Origin: Bacillus sp. CH140a_4T
GTDB lineage: Bacteria > Bacillota > Bacilli > Bacillales > Bacillaceae_G
Reading direction: 5' to 3'
NCBI RefSeq assembly: GCF_008923725.1
Contig: NZ_WBPF01000013.1
Location: forward strand, 186,001-250,000
DNA: 64,000 nucleotides
Below the pieces are notes generated by a model, which worked only from the letters and a program-made list of their open reading frames with translations, had not been told where the DNA came from and ran no database searches. This document shows positions 26,213 through 35,305 of the stretch, in pieces (position 1 is the stretch's first letter; each line of letters begins with the position of its first letter). The position numbers were made by a program, and so were the translations under genes.

Positions 26213-26243
26213 AAAAAGGTTTCACCATAAATGGTGAAACCTT
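26213..26243 (-). terminator. Terminator of sigG
   Basis: A perfect 12-bp stem, AAGGTTTCACCA with TGGTGAAACCTT around a four-base loop, overlaps the sigG stop codon and is followed by U-rich sequence on the minus strand. The gap to ylmC (26070-26212) holds no other signal I can name. Confidence 0.9.
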
Positions 26244-27021
26244 ATCCTTGAATCGTTTTATTCATTTGTTTAATAGCTGATTTCTCTAAACGTGACACTT
26301 GTGCTTGAGAAATCCCAATTTCTTCTGCAACTTCCATTTGTGTCTTTCCTTGAAAGAAACGTTTTCGAATAATCATTTTCTCACGATCATTTAAACGCTT
26401 CATCCCTTCTTTCAGTGCTAACTCTTCAACCCACTGCTCGTCCTTTTGTTTTTCATCACTTAACTGATCCATAACAAAGATAGGATCTCCCCCATCGTTA
26501 TAAATCGGTTCAAATAATGAAACTGGATCTTGAATCGCATCTAATGCAAAAACAATTTCTTCATGAGTCACTTCAAGCACTTTTGCAATATCCATTGCTG
26601 TTGGTTCTTTTGAATTTTCTGCAATCAATTTCTCTCTTACTTGTAACGCTTTATACGCAATATCTCGTAATGATCGAGATACGCGAATCGGATTGTTATC
26701 ACGCAAATATCTGCGTATTTCCCCAATAATCATCGGCACAGCATACGTTGAAAATTTTACATTTTGGCCTAAATCAAAGTTATCAATCGATTTCATAAGT
26801 CCGATGCAACCAACTTGAAATAAATCGTCAACATATTCTCCTCTGTTATTAAATCTTTGGATGACGCTCAGTACAAGACGTAAGTTTCCATTCACTAATT
26901 TCTCTCTTGCGCTTATCTCTCCACTTTGCATTTCACGAAATAATTTACGCATTTCATCATTTTTTAGTACGGGAAGTTTAGCTGTATCAACACCGCAAAT
27001 TTCTACTTTGTTTCTCGTCAA
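26242..27021 (-). CDS. sigG: RNA polymerase sigma-G factor (late forespore)
   Basis: Sigma-G drives late forespore transcription after engulfment. The 259 residues contain sigma-70 regions 2 (FQVGCIGLMKSIDNFD, FSTYAVPMIIGEIRR), 3 and 4 (REKMIIRKRFFQGKTQMEVAEEIGISQAQVSRLE). The start is a TTG at 27021, seven bases from AGGAGGG, giving the N-terminus LTRNKVEICGVDT that matches the family; the in-frame ATG 30 codons upstream would add residues found in no homologue I know. It sits behind the sigE terminator with its own candidate promoter. Confidence 0.96.
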   Translation of the reverse strand: MTRNKVEICGVDTAKLPVLKNDEMRKLFREMQSGEISAREKLVNGNLRLVLSVIQRFNNRGEYVDDLFQVGCIGLMKSIDNFDLGQNVKFSTYAVPMIIGEIRRYLRDNNPIRVSRSLRDIAYKALQVREKLIAENSKEPTAMDIAKVLEVTHEEIVFALDAIQDPVSLFEPIYNDGGDPIFVMDQLSDEKQKDEQWVEELALKEGMKRLNDREKMIIRKRFFQGKTQMEVAEEIGISQAQVSRLEKSAIKQMNKTIQG

Positions 27022-27057
27022 AGTGTTCCCTCCTATCGGGAGTTGCTGTACAGTGTA

Positions 27058-27086
27058 AAGTATTTCCTTTGAAGGGGATTTTATGC
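27058..27086 (-). promoter_or_regulatory. Candidate sigma-F/sigma-G promoter of sigG
   Basis: GCATA (27086-27082) and AATACTT (27064-27058) are 17 bases apart on the minus strand, approximating the forespore consensus GHATR and CATNHTA (five of seven in the -10). The predicted start near 27051 precedes the AGGAGG site of the TTG start. Confidence 0.4.
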
Positions 27087-27140
27087 ATGCGGTTTTCTCT
27101 TCATTTTTCATTTTCGTTGTCTCTTCTCATACAACGAAAG

Positions 27141-27178
27141 AGAAAAAGACCAGCCTAGATAACGGCTGGTCTTTTTCT
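27141..27178 (-). terminator. Terminator between sigE and sigG
   Basis: A 13-bp stem, AAAAAGACCAGCC with GGCTGGTCTTTTT, lies immediately after the sigE stop and separates mother-cell sigE from forespore sigG. Confidence 0.9.
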
Positions 27179-27898
27179 TTACACCATTTTATTAAATTCT
27201 TTTCGTAATCTTTTTATGATTCTTTTTTCTAAACGCGAAATGTATGACTGTGAAATCCCAAGCATATCCGCCACATCTTTTTGCGTCTTTTCCTCTTCTC
27301 CAGCAAGCCCAAAGCGAAGTTCCATAATTTGTTTTTCACGATCATTTAATTGATGCAATGCTTTCATTAGAAGATGACGATCTACAGTAGCTTCTAAATC
27401 CTTTGTAATAATATCATCATCTGTACCTAATACATCTGATAACAAAAGTTCATTCCCATCCCAATCGATGTTAAGCGGTTCGTCAAAAGAAACTTCTGAA
27501 CGATTTTTATTATTCCGGCGCAAATGCATTAAAATTTCATTCTCTATACAACGTGAGGCATATGTTGCTAATTTTATTTTCTTTTCCGGATTAAATGTAT
27601 TCACTGCTTTAATAAGGCCGATTGTTCCTATACTAATCAAGTCTTCAATATTTATCCCTGTATTTTCAAACTTTCTTGCTATATATACAACTAACCGTAA
27701 GTTGCGTTCAATCAGTAACGATCTTGCTGCCTGATCTCCTTTTGGCAATTTATTCAAAAGAACTTCCTCTTCTTCTTTCGTTAACGGTGGTGGCAACGCT
27801 TCACTTCCACCGATATAATAAATTTCATCGGTCTTAATTCCTAATTTCAGCAATACTTTATACCAAAGGTATACTAAATAAAATTTTAATTTCATCAT
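27179..27898 (-). CDS. sigE: Pro-sigma-E factor (early mother cell)
   Basis: Sigma-E directs the first mother-cell programme and is made as an inactive precursor. The 239 residues begin with a hydrophobic pro-region (about 1-27, [15 protein letters not shown]) that SpoIIGA removes, then regions 2 ([31 protein letters not shown]) and 4 (EREKQ-like [31 protein letters not shown]). The chosen ATG at 27898 follows GGGAGG; a second ATG is the next codon. The first codons overlap the end of spoIIGA. Confidence 0.95.
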   Translation of the reverse strand: MMKLKFYLVYLWYKVLLKLGIKTDEIYYIGGSEALPPPLTKEEEEVLLNKLPKGDQAARSLLIERNLRLVVYIARKFENTGINIEDLISIGTIGLIKAVNTFNPEKKIKLATYASRCIENEILMHLRRNNKNRSEVSFDEPLNIDWDGNELLLSDVLGTDDDIITKDLEATVDRHLLMKALHQLNDREKQIMELRFGLAGEEEKTQKDVADMLGISQSYISRLEKRIIKRLRKEFNKMV

Positions 27899-27917
27899 AT
27901 TATCCCGCCTCCCATTA

Positions 27918-28835
27918 TTAAGCAATTACCATTTTTTGTGAAATCAACATTTTCGGATGCACAATACATTGATACTCTCCATTGGTTGACAACTGTTGTG
28001 TATTTAATCCAATCAATACTTTGCTGACTACAATCGAGCTACCTTCATGATAAATTTGCACACTGTCTGGCTTAATTGCCCATAAAAATTGATTCTCTAC
28101 TCCTACTGCTCTGAAAGGAATTAAGCGTAATTTTGTCGCCCACCCAGAATCATTTTCTGGTATTTGAGGAATCTCTGTTTTGGAATACACTTGTTCTGTT
28201 AACCAAGCTGGCAAGCAATGCTCTAATGATGAAATATGCATAATCATAACGGGTGTTTTTGTTAACGGGTCGTAAAGTTGGTTCCCACTATCAATTAAAC
28301 CTGCGAGTTCTAGTTCCTCTTCAGCTAATTGAATTTTCAATTCCACAATTTGATCATAGTGTATTTTTGTAACCTCTACGCTTTCAATACGCTTTTTAGA
28401 AAAATAATATATTACTGGAAAACCAAAAACAACAAACAACCAGCTAATTGGATCACCGTAAGAAATTGATTGAGATTGAACCAATCCATTTACCATTTCA
28501 TTCGTTTGCAAAAAGAAATGAGTCCCAATTAACCCTCCACCAACCATAAAGGTTACAAAGTAAAAAGTAAAAACAGTTTGTGCATAGTTTCTAAACGTTG
28601 TGAACCCAAATGCTGTATACACAATAAGTAACGAGTACAGTAGTTTCATAATTGGATGTGTCATCATAGAAGCAAAAGGAGTAAAGGCAAAAATAACAAT
28701 GGTTGAACCTATAAATGCCCCTAACACAAGCCTCCATCTTTTGATCTTCTTTTTTAACACGGTAGCTGTTAATAAAAGTAAAAGAAAATCAATGCAGGCG
28801 TTTAACAACCAAACAACGTCGGCGTAAACAACCAA
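27918..28835 (-). CDS. spoIIGA: Sporulation sigma-E processing peptidase SpoIIGA
   Basis: A membrane aspartic protease that cleaves pro-sigma-E when signalled by forespore SpoIIR. In the 305 residues, five transmembrane helices fill about 1-150, and the C-terminal protease domain carries the catalytic DSGNQLYDP motif near residue 182 (LAGLIDSGN). The start is a TTG at 28835 with GAGGTG six bases upstream; this gives a first helix aligning with B. subtilis SpoIIGA. A longer reading frame from 28883 lacks a ribosome site and would run through the promoter. Confidence 0.93.
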   Translation of the reverse strand: MVVYADVVWLLNACIDFLLLLLTATVLKKKIKRWRLVLGAFIGSTIVIFAFTPFASMMTHPIMKLLYSLLIVYTAFGFTTFRNYAQTVFTFYFVTFMVGGGLIGTHFFLQTNEMVNGLVQSQSISYGDPISWLFVVFGFPVIYYFSKKRIESVEVTKIHYDQIVELKIQLAEEELELAGLIDSGNQLYDPLTKTPVMIMHISSLEHCLPAWLTEQVYSKTEIPQIPENDSGWATKLRLIPFRAVGVENQFLWAIKPDSVQIYHEGSSIVVSKVLIGLNTQQLSTNGEYQCIVHPKMLISQKMVIA

Positions 28836-28865
28836 ACAATTCACCTCTTTTTTTAAGTTGAGACT

Positions 28866-28899
28866 AGTATAATGCATATCCAATAGGAAAGTGTGTCAA
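28866..28899 (-). promoter_or_regulatory. spoIIG promoter (Spo0A-dependent, long spacer)
   Basis: On the minus strand perfect TTGACA (28899-28894) and TATACT (28871-28866) are separated by 22 bases, the unusual spacing known for the B. subtilis spoIIG promoter, which needs Spo0A to be used by sigma-A. Upstream at about 28939-28951 a GACAGATTCTGTC palindrome includes partial 0A-box-like bases. Confidence 0.8.
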
Positions 28900-29005
28900 T
28901 TTGCGGAGGTGTTTTTTTGTTATTTTGTGCTTTCTAGACAGAATCTGTCGGTAAAAAATAAAAGTATATGTTTCATAGACTAAAATATTATACTTTTTTG
29001 CTTAC

Positions 29006-29134
29006 ATATAAAGTGAAACTTTAATCAGCCCTCACCAATCGGGCTTTTACGGGCAGCCCACCCCCCACCTAACATCTTTGCTTTCGCTCAATTTTCAAGT
29101 TGGGGTCTTACTACCCGGCAAATAGCGGGATAAA
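29006..29134 (+). repeat. Hairpin repeat, copy A (shortened)
   Basis: First of two tandem copies. It begins ATATAAAGTGAAACTTTAA and ends AATAGCGGGATAAA. Compared with copy B it lacks about 30 bases of the first hairpin (direct jump from TTAATCAG to ACCAATCGG) and the CCCCCACCT stem is imperfect. The family resembles bcr-type intergenic repeats of the B. cereus group, but I cannot assign the exact bcr number. Confidence 0.75.
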
Positions 29135-29141
29135 TCGAATT

Positions 29142-29300
29142 ATATAAAGTGAAACTTTAATCAGTGGGGGTTTTCTTCATTCCCCACTGATTATTAGTTG
29201 AACCAATCGGACTTTTATGGGCAGTTGATCCCCCACCTAAATTCTTTGCTTTCGCTCAATTTTGAGGTGGGGGTCTTACTGCCCATTAAAGCGGGATAAA
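29142..29300 (+). repeat. Hairpin repeat, copy B (complete)
   Basis: A 159-bp copy with two strong hairpins. The first is AATCAGTGGGG (29159-29169) with CCCCACTGATT (29182-29192). The second is ATGGGCAGT (29217-29225) with ACTGCCCAT (29278-29286), enclosing CCCCCACCT (29230-29238) with AGGTGGGGG (29265-29273). No reading frame is present. The element sits between spoIIGA and ftsZ, genes transcribed on the minus strand. Transcription of the repeat is not shown by the sequence. Confidence 0.8.
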
Positions 29301-29342
29301 ATAAAAAAAGACCTGCTTAGCAGATCTTTTTCCTGTATAAAA

Positions 29343-29372
29343 CAAAAAAGGAGCATGAAAGCTCCTTTTCTT
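29343..29372 (-). terminator. Terminator of ftsZ
   Basis: Stem AAAAGGAGC with GCTCCTTTT and a U-run on the minus strand, directly after the ftsZ stop. A second terminator-like hairpin (AGACCTGCT/AGCAGATCT region, 29304-29332) follows and may act as a backup. Confidence 0.85.
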
Positions 29373-30521
29373 TTATCGTCTACGACGGTTACGTAAGAAT
29401 GCTGGAATATCGATGTCATCTGAATCTGTATGACGCTCATGCACAACCGGCTCTTCACGTTTCATTTCACGCTTAACTTCACGTTGTTTTGAAGGTTGAG
29501 CTACTTGCTGTTGTTGCGTATGATTCGCAGTCGGACGAATAATTGGTTTTGGTGGCTGCGTCGCAGCACTATCATCAAAACCAGTTGCAATTACAGTTAC
29601 AACGATATCATCTTTTAATCCTTCATTAATAACAGAACCGAAGATCATATTTACTTCTGGATCTGAAGCTGAAGCTACAATGTCTGCCGCTTCTTGTACT
29701 TCATATAAGCTTAAGTTAGCTCCACCCGTAATGTTCATGATAACACCTTGAGCTCCATCAATAGATGTTTCTAATAATGGACTAGAAATCGCTTTTTTCG
29801 CAGCTTCAGCAGCACGATTTTCTCCATTACCAGAACCAATACCCATTAAAGCCGAACCTCTATTAGACATAATTGTCTTTACGTCTGCAAAGTCTAAGTT
29901 AATTAAACCTGGTGTTGCAATTAAATCAGAAATACCTTGAACACCTTGACGTAATACGTTATCTGCTTCACGGAATGCTTCTAACATCGGCGTATTTTTA
30001 TCAACAATCTCTAATAAGCGATCGTTTGGAATTACAATAAGTGTATCTACATTTTCTTTAAATGCCGCAATACCAGATGCTGCTTGTGTTGCACGCTTAC
30101 GTCCTTCAAATGTAAATGGACGTGTTACAACACCAACTGTTAATGCACCTAATTCTTTTGCAACTTGAGCAACAACTGGAGCTGCACCAGTTCCAGTTCC
30201 GCCACCCATACCAGCAGTTACGAAGACCATATCTGCACCACGAAGTGCTTCTTGGATCTGTTCTTTACTTTCTTCTGCAGCTTTTTTCCCTACTTCAGGG
30301 TTTGCACCTGCACCAAGTCCACGTGTTAATTTTCCACCAATTTGCATTTTTGTTTCAGCTTTTGATAGATTTAATGCTTGTGCATCAGTATTCACAGCGA
30401 TAAAGTCTACACCTTGTACACCGTGTTCAATCATACGGTTTACAGCATTGTTTCCGCCACCGCCGACACCGATAACTTTTATATTCGCTAATTGATCTTG
30501 AGTAGTATCAAACTCTAACAT
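29373..30521 (-). CDS. ftsZ: Cell-division GTPase FtsZ
   Basis: FtsZ polymerises into the division ring. The 382 residues show the tubulin-type GTP-binding motifs ([13 protein letters not shown] near residue 18, [10 protein letters not shown] near 107, NDRLLEI), a variable Gln-rich linker at about 315-360 and the conserved C-terminal peptide [14 protein letters not shown] that binds FtsA and SepF. It follows ftsA by 39 bases and shares its transcript. Confidence 0.98.
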   Translation of the reverse strand: MLEFDTTQDQLANIKVIGVGGGGNNAVNRMIEHGVQGVDFIAVNTDAQALNLSKAETKMQIGGKLTRGLGAGANPEVGKKAAEESKEQIQEALRGADMVFVTAGMGGGTGTGAAPVVAQVAKELGALTVGVVTRPFTFEGRKRATQAASGIAAFKENVDTLIVIPNDRLLEIVDKNTPMLEAFREADNVLRQGVQGISDLIATPGLINLDFADVKTIMSNRGSALMGIGSGNGENRAAEAAKKAISSPLLETSIDGAQGVIMNITGGANLSLYEVQEAADIVASASDPEVNMIFGSVINEGLKDDIVVTVIATGFDDSAATQPPKPIIRPTANHTQQQQVAQPSKQREVKREMKREEPVVHERHTDSDDIDIPAFLRNRRRR

Positions 30522-30560
30522 GTCGAAATCCCCCTAGAACCTCATTTTTCGTGTCCAATT

Positions 30561-31868
30561 TTAATCCCATAAATAACGGAATACACGTTTTACTTTTGAC
30601 ATCATACGGTCATCATTTTGATTATTATTGTTTTGATTACGAGTTTTTTGTTTCGCAGGTTGCTGTTGTACCGGCGTTGGTGCTGGTGCTGGTACTGGTT
30701 CAAAATGTTCTTGCTTTTCCTGCACATTTTTTCCACGTAATTTAGCTTTTTGATAAGAATGTTTAATTAATCCTACTCCACTTGTATATTGGGGCTCACG
30801 CACACCAATATAATCAGGAGTCGCTATACGAACATTTTCATGTAAAATATCATATGCAAGATCAAGAACACCCGGCATAGAAGCAATTCCACCAGTTAGT
30901 ACATAGCCAGAAGCTACTTGCTTTACTCCTAACTTACGCACTTCATCTTGAACAAACATTAAAATTTCCTCTACACGAGCCTCTATTATATCCGATAATT
31001 CCAACTGAGAATATTGTTCTGTTTGATCGCTTCCCATAATAGGAACCGTAAACATCTCTTCTTCAGATGCTGTATCATAAAAAGCATGTCCATATTTCAA
31101 CTTAATTTGATCTGCATTTTCTGTTGAAGTTTTCAACCCAATCGCAATATCCTTCGTTATATGGTCTCCACCTAACGGTAATACGCTCGTCGCTTGTAAC
31201 TCTCCATCTTTAAAAATAGATAAAGTTGTAGATCCTCCCCCCATATCAACAAGGGCTACTCCTCTATGTTTTTCATCTGAAGATATAGCAACTGTTGCAG
31301 CCGCTAAAGGTTGAAGACAAATATCAACTATTTCAAGACCTGCTTTTTCTACACAACGAAGTAGGTTATGTAGTAAAGTTCTCGAGCCTGTTATAAGTGT
31401 ACCTTCCATTTCTAATCTTACACCGATCATCCCGCGTGGATCGTTAATCTCGTCAAGACCGTCTACGATGAACTGTCGAGGTACCACATCAATAAACTCA
31501 CGTTCTGGAGCAATTGACACAACTTGTGCTGCATCTAGAACGCGTAAGACATCTTCATTCCCGATTTCACGATCTTCATTTGAAACAGCGACTACTCCGT
31601 GACAAGGAAGTAGCTGTACCTGGTTTGCATTGACACCTACTACAACTTGCTCAATGTGGATTCCCACCATGCGCTCAGCTTGTTCAATTGCTTTTTTAAT
31701 TGATCGAACAGTCTCGTCTATATCAACTATCGATCCCTTCTTTAAACCATTTGATTTTACATTTCCAACACCAATAATGTTTAAGCTGTCATTAACCATT
31801 TCACCAATGATGACTTTAACATTGGATGTACCGATGTCAAGACTAACATATATTTCATTGCTGTTCAT
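30561..31868 (-). CDS. ftsA: Cell-division actin homologue FtsA
   Basis: FtsA anchors FtsZ to the membrane and recruits later division proteins. The 435 residues show the actin-fold motifs SLDIGTSNVKVIIGE at the start, the 1C domain, LVDMGGGSTTLSIF near residue 205 and YVLTGGIASMPG near residue 340. A long Pro/Gln/Asn-rich linker at about 385-418 precedes the amphipathic membrane-binding helix (KVKRVFRYLWD). Strong AAGGAGGTG site before the ATG. Confidence 0.97.
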   Translation of the reverse strand: MNSNEIYVSLDIGTSNVKVIIGEMVNDSLNIIGVGNVKSNGLKKGSIVDIDETVRSIKKAIEQAERMVGIHIEQVVVGVNANQVQLLPCHGVVAVSNEDREIGNEDVLRVLDAAQVVSIAPEREFIDVVPRQFIVDGLDEINDPRGMIGVRLEMEGTLITGSRTLLHNLLRCVEKAGLEIVDICLQPLAAATVAISSDEKHRGVALVDMGGGSTTLSIFKDGELQATSVLPLGGDHITKDIAIGLKTSTENADQIKLKYGHAFYDTASEEEMFTVPIMGSDQTEQYSQLELSDIIEARVEEILMFVQDEVRKLGVKQVASGYVLTGGIASMPGVLDLAYDILHENVRIATPDYIGVREPQYTSGVGLIKHSYQKAKLRGKNVQEKQEHFEPVPAPAPTPVQQQPAKQKTRNQNNNNQNDDRMMSKVKRVFRYLWD

Positions 31869-32268
31869 TCTTTGGCACCTCCTTCTTTATTTATACCATA
31901 CAACTCAATATATGGAACAACAATCGCAACTTTACTATTTATAAGAAAAATATTCAACGTCTTTATACGTTTCCCTTTTTTAACCCTATATTTTTCTTAT
32001 TTTTATTTAACATTCATTTAAGAATATCGCAGTAAACTGTGAATAACTGCTTATCTTGAAATAATTCTATTTCAAGTGTAAAGATTACCGCCAAGTATAA
32101 GTCTACACTAAGATGTACTCATAGAAAAGTGAAACTTGTACCAATCCTAGTATGAATCTAAGAATTTTTACATCTTTTTCATCAAATGAACCATTCTTGT
32201 AAATTCAGATGCATCCATTAGAACGTTCGTTTCGTTTTTTCTACAGGAACGTAGTAAAAACTATCGTT
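31869..32268 (-). promoter_or_regulatory. Intergenic region ahead of ftsAZ, with a 9-bp palindrome
   Basis: No gene is seen in these 400 bases, where B. subtilis has ylxW, ylxX and sbp. A perfect inverted repeat CTTGAAATA-ATTC-TATTTCAAG lies at 32055-32076 without a U-run, so it is more like an operator than a terminator. Weak sigma-A-like boxes occur closer to ftsA (TTGAAT then TAAAGT with 17 bases between on the minus strand, about 31960-31930). The ftsAZ promoter is expected here, but I cannot fix its position. Confidence 0.4.
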
Positions 32269-33039
32269 CTATTCTTTTTTTTCTTCCGCTCCTAATTCTT
32301 TCGTATATGCCCCTACTTCTAAATCAATTAATACCTTTTTACCCGGCTCAATTGTTTTTAAGATAAGCGGATAAGCTTCCATACGCTTTGCGAAATTTTG
32401 AATCGTAGTGCTCACTTCGTACCCTTCGTTCATATATAAAGTAAGATGATCTTCATTCGCATTCGTCGGTGAATAACGAATTTCAGAAATAGACCTTAAA
32501 ATAGTTGGTGTTAATTTTTCAAGCTCAGCAATTAACTCCTTCATTTTCTCCTCTTTAAAAGGTTCAAAAATTGGTGCTGCAACAGGAAGTTTTCCGTTCG
32601 GAAGTACATCAAGTGTTTTCCCGTTCTCTAATAACGGTTGTAATTTCCCATCTTTGTTTATATAACCAATCGTTAAATATTCTTCAATATGAACATCAAT
32701 TTTATTTGGAAAACGTTTTTTTACATTTACTGCTTTAATTTCTTTTCGTTTCGTTAGGTTTTCTTCTGCTTTATGTGCTGTCACTCGGAAATAACTTGTA
32801 TCATACGTCACACCTGATTCCTTCATCACTTGTTCATCTGTCATATAATGATTTCCAAACACACTTATCTTTTTGATATTGCTTAGCGGAGACCGAAAAT
32901 AAATCAAAAAGAGCACTAATAAAAATAAAATTGATATGTATAAAATCAACCGATGATTAACATTTTTCTTGTTTTTCTTCTGTTGATTTTTTAACTTTGG
33001 TACACGATCCTGTAGTTTAATCACTTTACTATTTTTCAT
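32269..33039 (-). CDS. divIB: Cell-division protein DivIB (FtsQ)
   Basis: A bitopic division protein working with FtsL and DivIC at the septum. The 256 residues have a basic cytoplasmic tail (about 1-29), one transmembrane segment (about 30-48), a POTRA domain (ISVFGNHYMTDEQVMKESGV, about 52-120) and the beta domain to about 240, ending in an acidic/basic tail (GAEEKKE). It is separated from murB by a terminator and 98 bases and so probably has its own promoter. Confidence 0.95.
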   Translation of the reverse strand: MKNSKVIKLQDRVPKLKNQQKKNKKNVNHRLILYISILFLLVLFLIYFRSPLSNIKKISVFGNHYMTDEQVMKESGVTYDTSYFRVTAHKAEENLTKRKEIKAVNVKKRFPNKIDVHIEEYLTIGYINKDGKLQPLLENGKTLDVLPNGKLPVAAPIFEPFKEEKMKELIAELEKLTPTILRSISEIRYSPTNANEDHLTLYMNEGYEVSTTIQNFAKRMEAYPLILKTIEPGKKVLIDLEVGAYTKELGAEEKKE

Positions 33040-33059
33040 GTACGATCCCCCTACGTAAC

Positions 33060-33093
33060 ATAAAGAACGGCATGTTCCTCATGCCGTTCTTAT
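33060..33093 (-). terminator. Terminator between murB and divIB
   Basis: A perfect 12-bp stem, AAGAACGGCATG with CATGCCGTTCTT around a five-base loop, sits 45 bases after the murB stop. The U-run is weak, so partial read-through into divIB is possible. Confidence 0.75.
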
Positions 33094-33137
33094 CTTCTTA
33101 TTATAACATAAATGATAATGAGCGGAACGAATAACCG

Positions 33138-34043
33138 TTATCTTCCAATGATTTCTACTTCTGTATGCATTTCTACGCCAAATTTATCCTTGATTGTTTG
33201 TTTTATTAATGCAATTAAAGATAAGACATCTTGCGCACTGGCTCCCCCAGTATTAATAATAAAATTCCCATGCATTTCAGAAATTTGAGCTCCGCCTATT
33301 TGATAACCACGAAGCCCCGCCTTTTCTATTAAGTCTCCTGCAAAGTATGGGATTGGATTCCGAAATATACTTCCTGCACAAGGATGATTCCACGGCTGTG
33401 TTTCACGGCGGTAATCTTTATTCTTTTGCATGACGCTTACGATTCCCTCACGCTCTCCTACCTGCAATTGAAACTCCGCTTCCAAAACAATACCAGGACG
33501 TTTCGTTTGCAATACAGAAGTACGATAGGAAAACTCCATTTCTTCATGCGTTAACCAATCCATTGTTCCATTTTCAAACAAAATAAGAGCTTTTGATAAT
33601 ATGTTTGATATATCCGATTTATGTGCTCCTGCATTCATATACACTGCACCACCAACACTTCCTGGAATACCACTGGCAAATTCCAGGCCGGATAATCCTT
33701 GACGACTAAGTAAAGTTGATAATTTAATAAGGGGATACCCACCACCAACTCTTACTCTATGTTTTTCGACTTCTAAGTGGTCTAATCCTTCTCCTAAACG
33801 AATAACGGCACCTTCTATACCTAGGTCAGATACAAGAAGGTTCGAACCGCGACCAATTACAGTCCACTTTGTTTTATATTTTTTTACTAACTGCAACGTT
33901 TTTTCAATACCGGCAACATGCTTTGGCACAATTAAAATATCAGCTGGTCCACCTATTTTCATAGTGGTATAACGCGCTAACGCTTCATTCACTAATACGC
34001 GACCAACATTTGCTTCTATAAGCTCATTTACTAATTGCTCCAT
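33138..34043 (-). CDS. murB: UDP-N-acetylenolpyruvoylglucosamine reductase
   Basis: MurB reduces enolpyruvyl-UDP-GlcNAc to UDP-MurNAc. The 301-residue type II (Gram-positive) enzyme has an FAD domain with [18 protein letters not shown] and [17 protein letters not shown], the catalytic serine region [10 protein letters not shown] near residue 225 and a C-terminal EVEIIGR. The ATG at 34043 is eight bases from GGGGGA; an in-frame TTG two codons upstream overlaps that site. Confidence 0.95.
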   Translation of the reverse strand: MEQLVNELIEANVGRVLVNEALARYTTMKIGGPADILIVPKHVAGIEKTLQLVKKYKTKWTVIGRGSNLLVSDLGIEGAVIRLGEGLDHLEVEKHRVRVGGGYPLIKLSTLLSRQGLSGLEFASGIPGSVGGAVYMNAGAHKSDISNILSKALILFENGTMDWLTHEEMEFSYRTSVLQTKRPGIVLEAEFQLQVGEREGIVSVMQKNKDYRRETQPWNHPCAGSIFRNPIPYFAGDLIEKAGLRGYQIGGAQISEMHGNFIINTGGASAQDVLSLIALIKQTIKDKFGVEMHTEVEIIGR

Positions 34044-34104
34044 AAACAATCTCCCCCATACTAAATATCCTTATTACAGTAGTATGCAGGGCGTTCACCT
34101 AACG

Positions 34105-35199
34105 TTATTTTTTTACGAGCTTATTCATTACTTCATACAGCTTATTTGCTGCATCTGGAATACCTAATTGCGCCGCAGCCAGCTTCATATTTTGTAATGT
34201 TTGTGCATCTAATAAAATCTCATCAATATCACGAATAAGCGTTTCTGCTGTTAAATCTTTTTCAAGCAACATCTTTGCTGCTCCTTTATCGACAACAGAA
34301 CGTGCATTCTTTTCCTGATGGTTATTTGTTACGTAAGGACTCGGAATTAACACACTTGGCTTACCTAACGCGGTTAATTCTGCAAGTGTTGTTGCCCCCG
34401 CTCTTGAAACAACAAGATCTACACCTGTAAGTACCTCTGGCATATTATGAATGAAAGGTTTAATAATAACATTATTCGGATTCCCTTTTTGCTTCACTGC
34501 TTCCATCACTTTGTCATAATGAACTTCACCTGTTACATACAATATTTCGTAACTTTTATTTCCAAACTGTTCAATTGCCTCTACGAAAGCATCATTAATC
34601 GGTCTAGCCCCACGACTGCCACCAAAAATAAGTACGGATTTTTTAGGAAGAGATAAACCTACTGAACGTTTTCCTTTCATTCCATTCTGATCCATTACTT
34701 CTGATGCTCGTGGATTTCCTGTCATAACCACTTTTGACTGTGGAAAATGTTCTGCAGCCGCTTCAAAACAAACCGCAACTTTATCAACATAGCGGCTTAA
34801 AAATTTATTCGTTACACCAGGTACACTATTTTGTTCATGTACAATAGTTGGAATACCTAATTTTGCTGCAGCATATACAACTGGCCCACATACATATCCA
34901 CCCGTTCCAATCACAATATCCGGATTAAAACGACGAATATATCGTTTACTATCTTGTACACCCTTTAGGAAACGCATCACCGTTTTCACGTTATCTAACG
35001 ATATTTTACGCTTAAATCCACTTATAACAATAGATTGAAACGGTATGCCTGCTTTTGGAACGATTGTGCTCTCTAATCCACTCTCCGTACCAATATATAA
35101 AAACCTTGCTTCCGGATTTAATTTTTTTATTTCTCTTATTAGAGCAAGAGCCGGATAAATATGACCTCCAGTGCCCCCACCACTTACTAATACACGCAC
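34105..35199 (-). CDS. murG: Lipid II synthase MurG (GlcNAc transferase)
   Basis: MurG adds GlcNAc to lipid I at the inner membrane face to make lipid II. The 364-residue GT-B fold has the N-terminal [13 protein letters not shown] loop, the second G-loop [11 protein letters not shown] near residue 190, the UDP-GlcNAc motif [13 protein letters not shown] near residue 262 and [13 protein letters not shown]. It lies between spoVE and murB as in B. subtilis. Confidence 0.97.
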   Translation of the reverse strand: MRVLVSGGGTGGHIYPALALIREIKKLNPEARFLYIGTESGLESTIVPKAGIPFQSIVISGFKRKISLDNVKTVMRFLKGVQDSKRYIRRFNPDIVIGTGGYVCGPVVYAAAKLGIPTIVHEQNSVPGVTNKFLSRYVDKVAVCFEAAAEHFPQSKVVMTGNPRASEVMDQNGMKGKRSVGLSLPKKSVLIFGGSRGARPINDAFVEAIEQFGNKSYEILYVTGEVHYDKVMEAVKQKGNPNNVIIKPFIHNMPEVLTGVDLVVSRAGATTLAELTALGKPSVLIPSPYVTNNHQEKNARSVVDKGAAKMLLEKDLTAETLIRDIDEILLDAQTLQNMKLAAAQLGIPDAANKLYEVMNKLVKK

Positions 35200-35276
35200 T
35201 ACTAACTCCTCCGCTTCTCTTTTCTTATTTCAGTCGTATTTATTTCTATATACATCATGTTTCTTCGCGCACATAC

Positions 35277-35305
35277 GAAAAACCCTGTCTTATAAAACAG
35301 GGTTT
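35277..35305 (-). terminator. Terminator after spoVE
   Basis: AAACCCTGT with ACAGGGTTT forms a stem overlapping the last bases of spoVE, followed by U-rich sequence on the minus strand. murG lies 104 bases beyond the spoVE stop. Confidence 0.8.

Noticed and set aside
29006-29300. The tandem repeats as a CRISPR array
   Set aside because: Units are 129 and 159 bases with internal hairpins, no short identical repeats with unique spacers and no cas genes.
32039-32047. A DnaA-box-like nonamer (TTATTCACA on the minus strand)
   Set aside because: Single box with one mismatch; no cluster, no AT-rich unwinding element and no replication genes nearby.
32131-32150. AAAGTGAAACTT then CCAATC in the ftsA upstream gap as a repeat remnant
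   Set aside because: Two short matches close together without the rest of the unit; chance cannot be excluded in AT-rich DNA.
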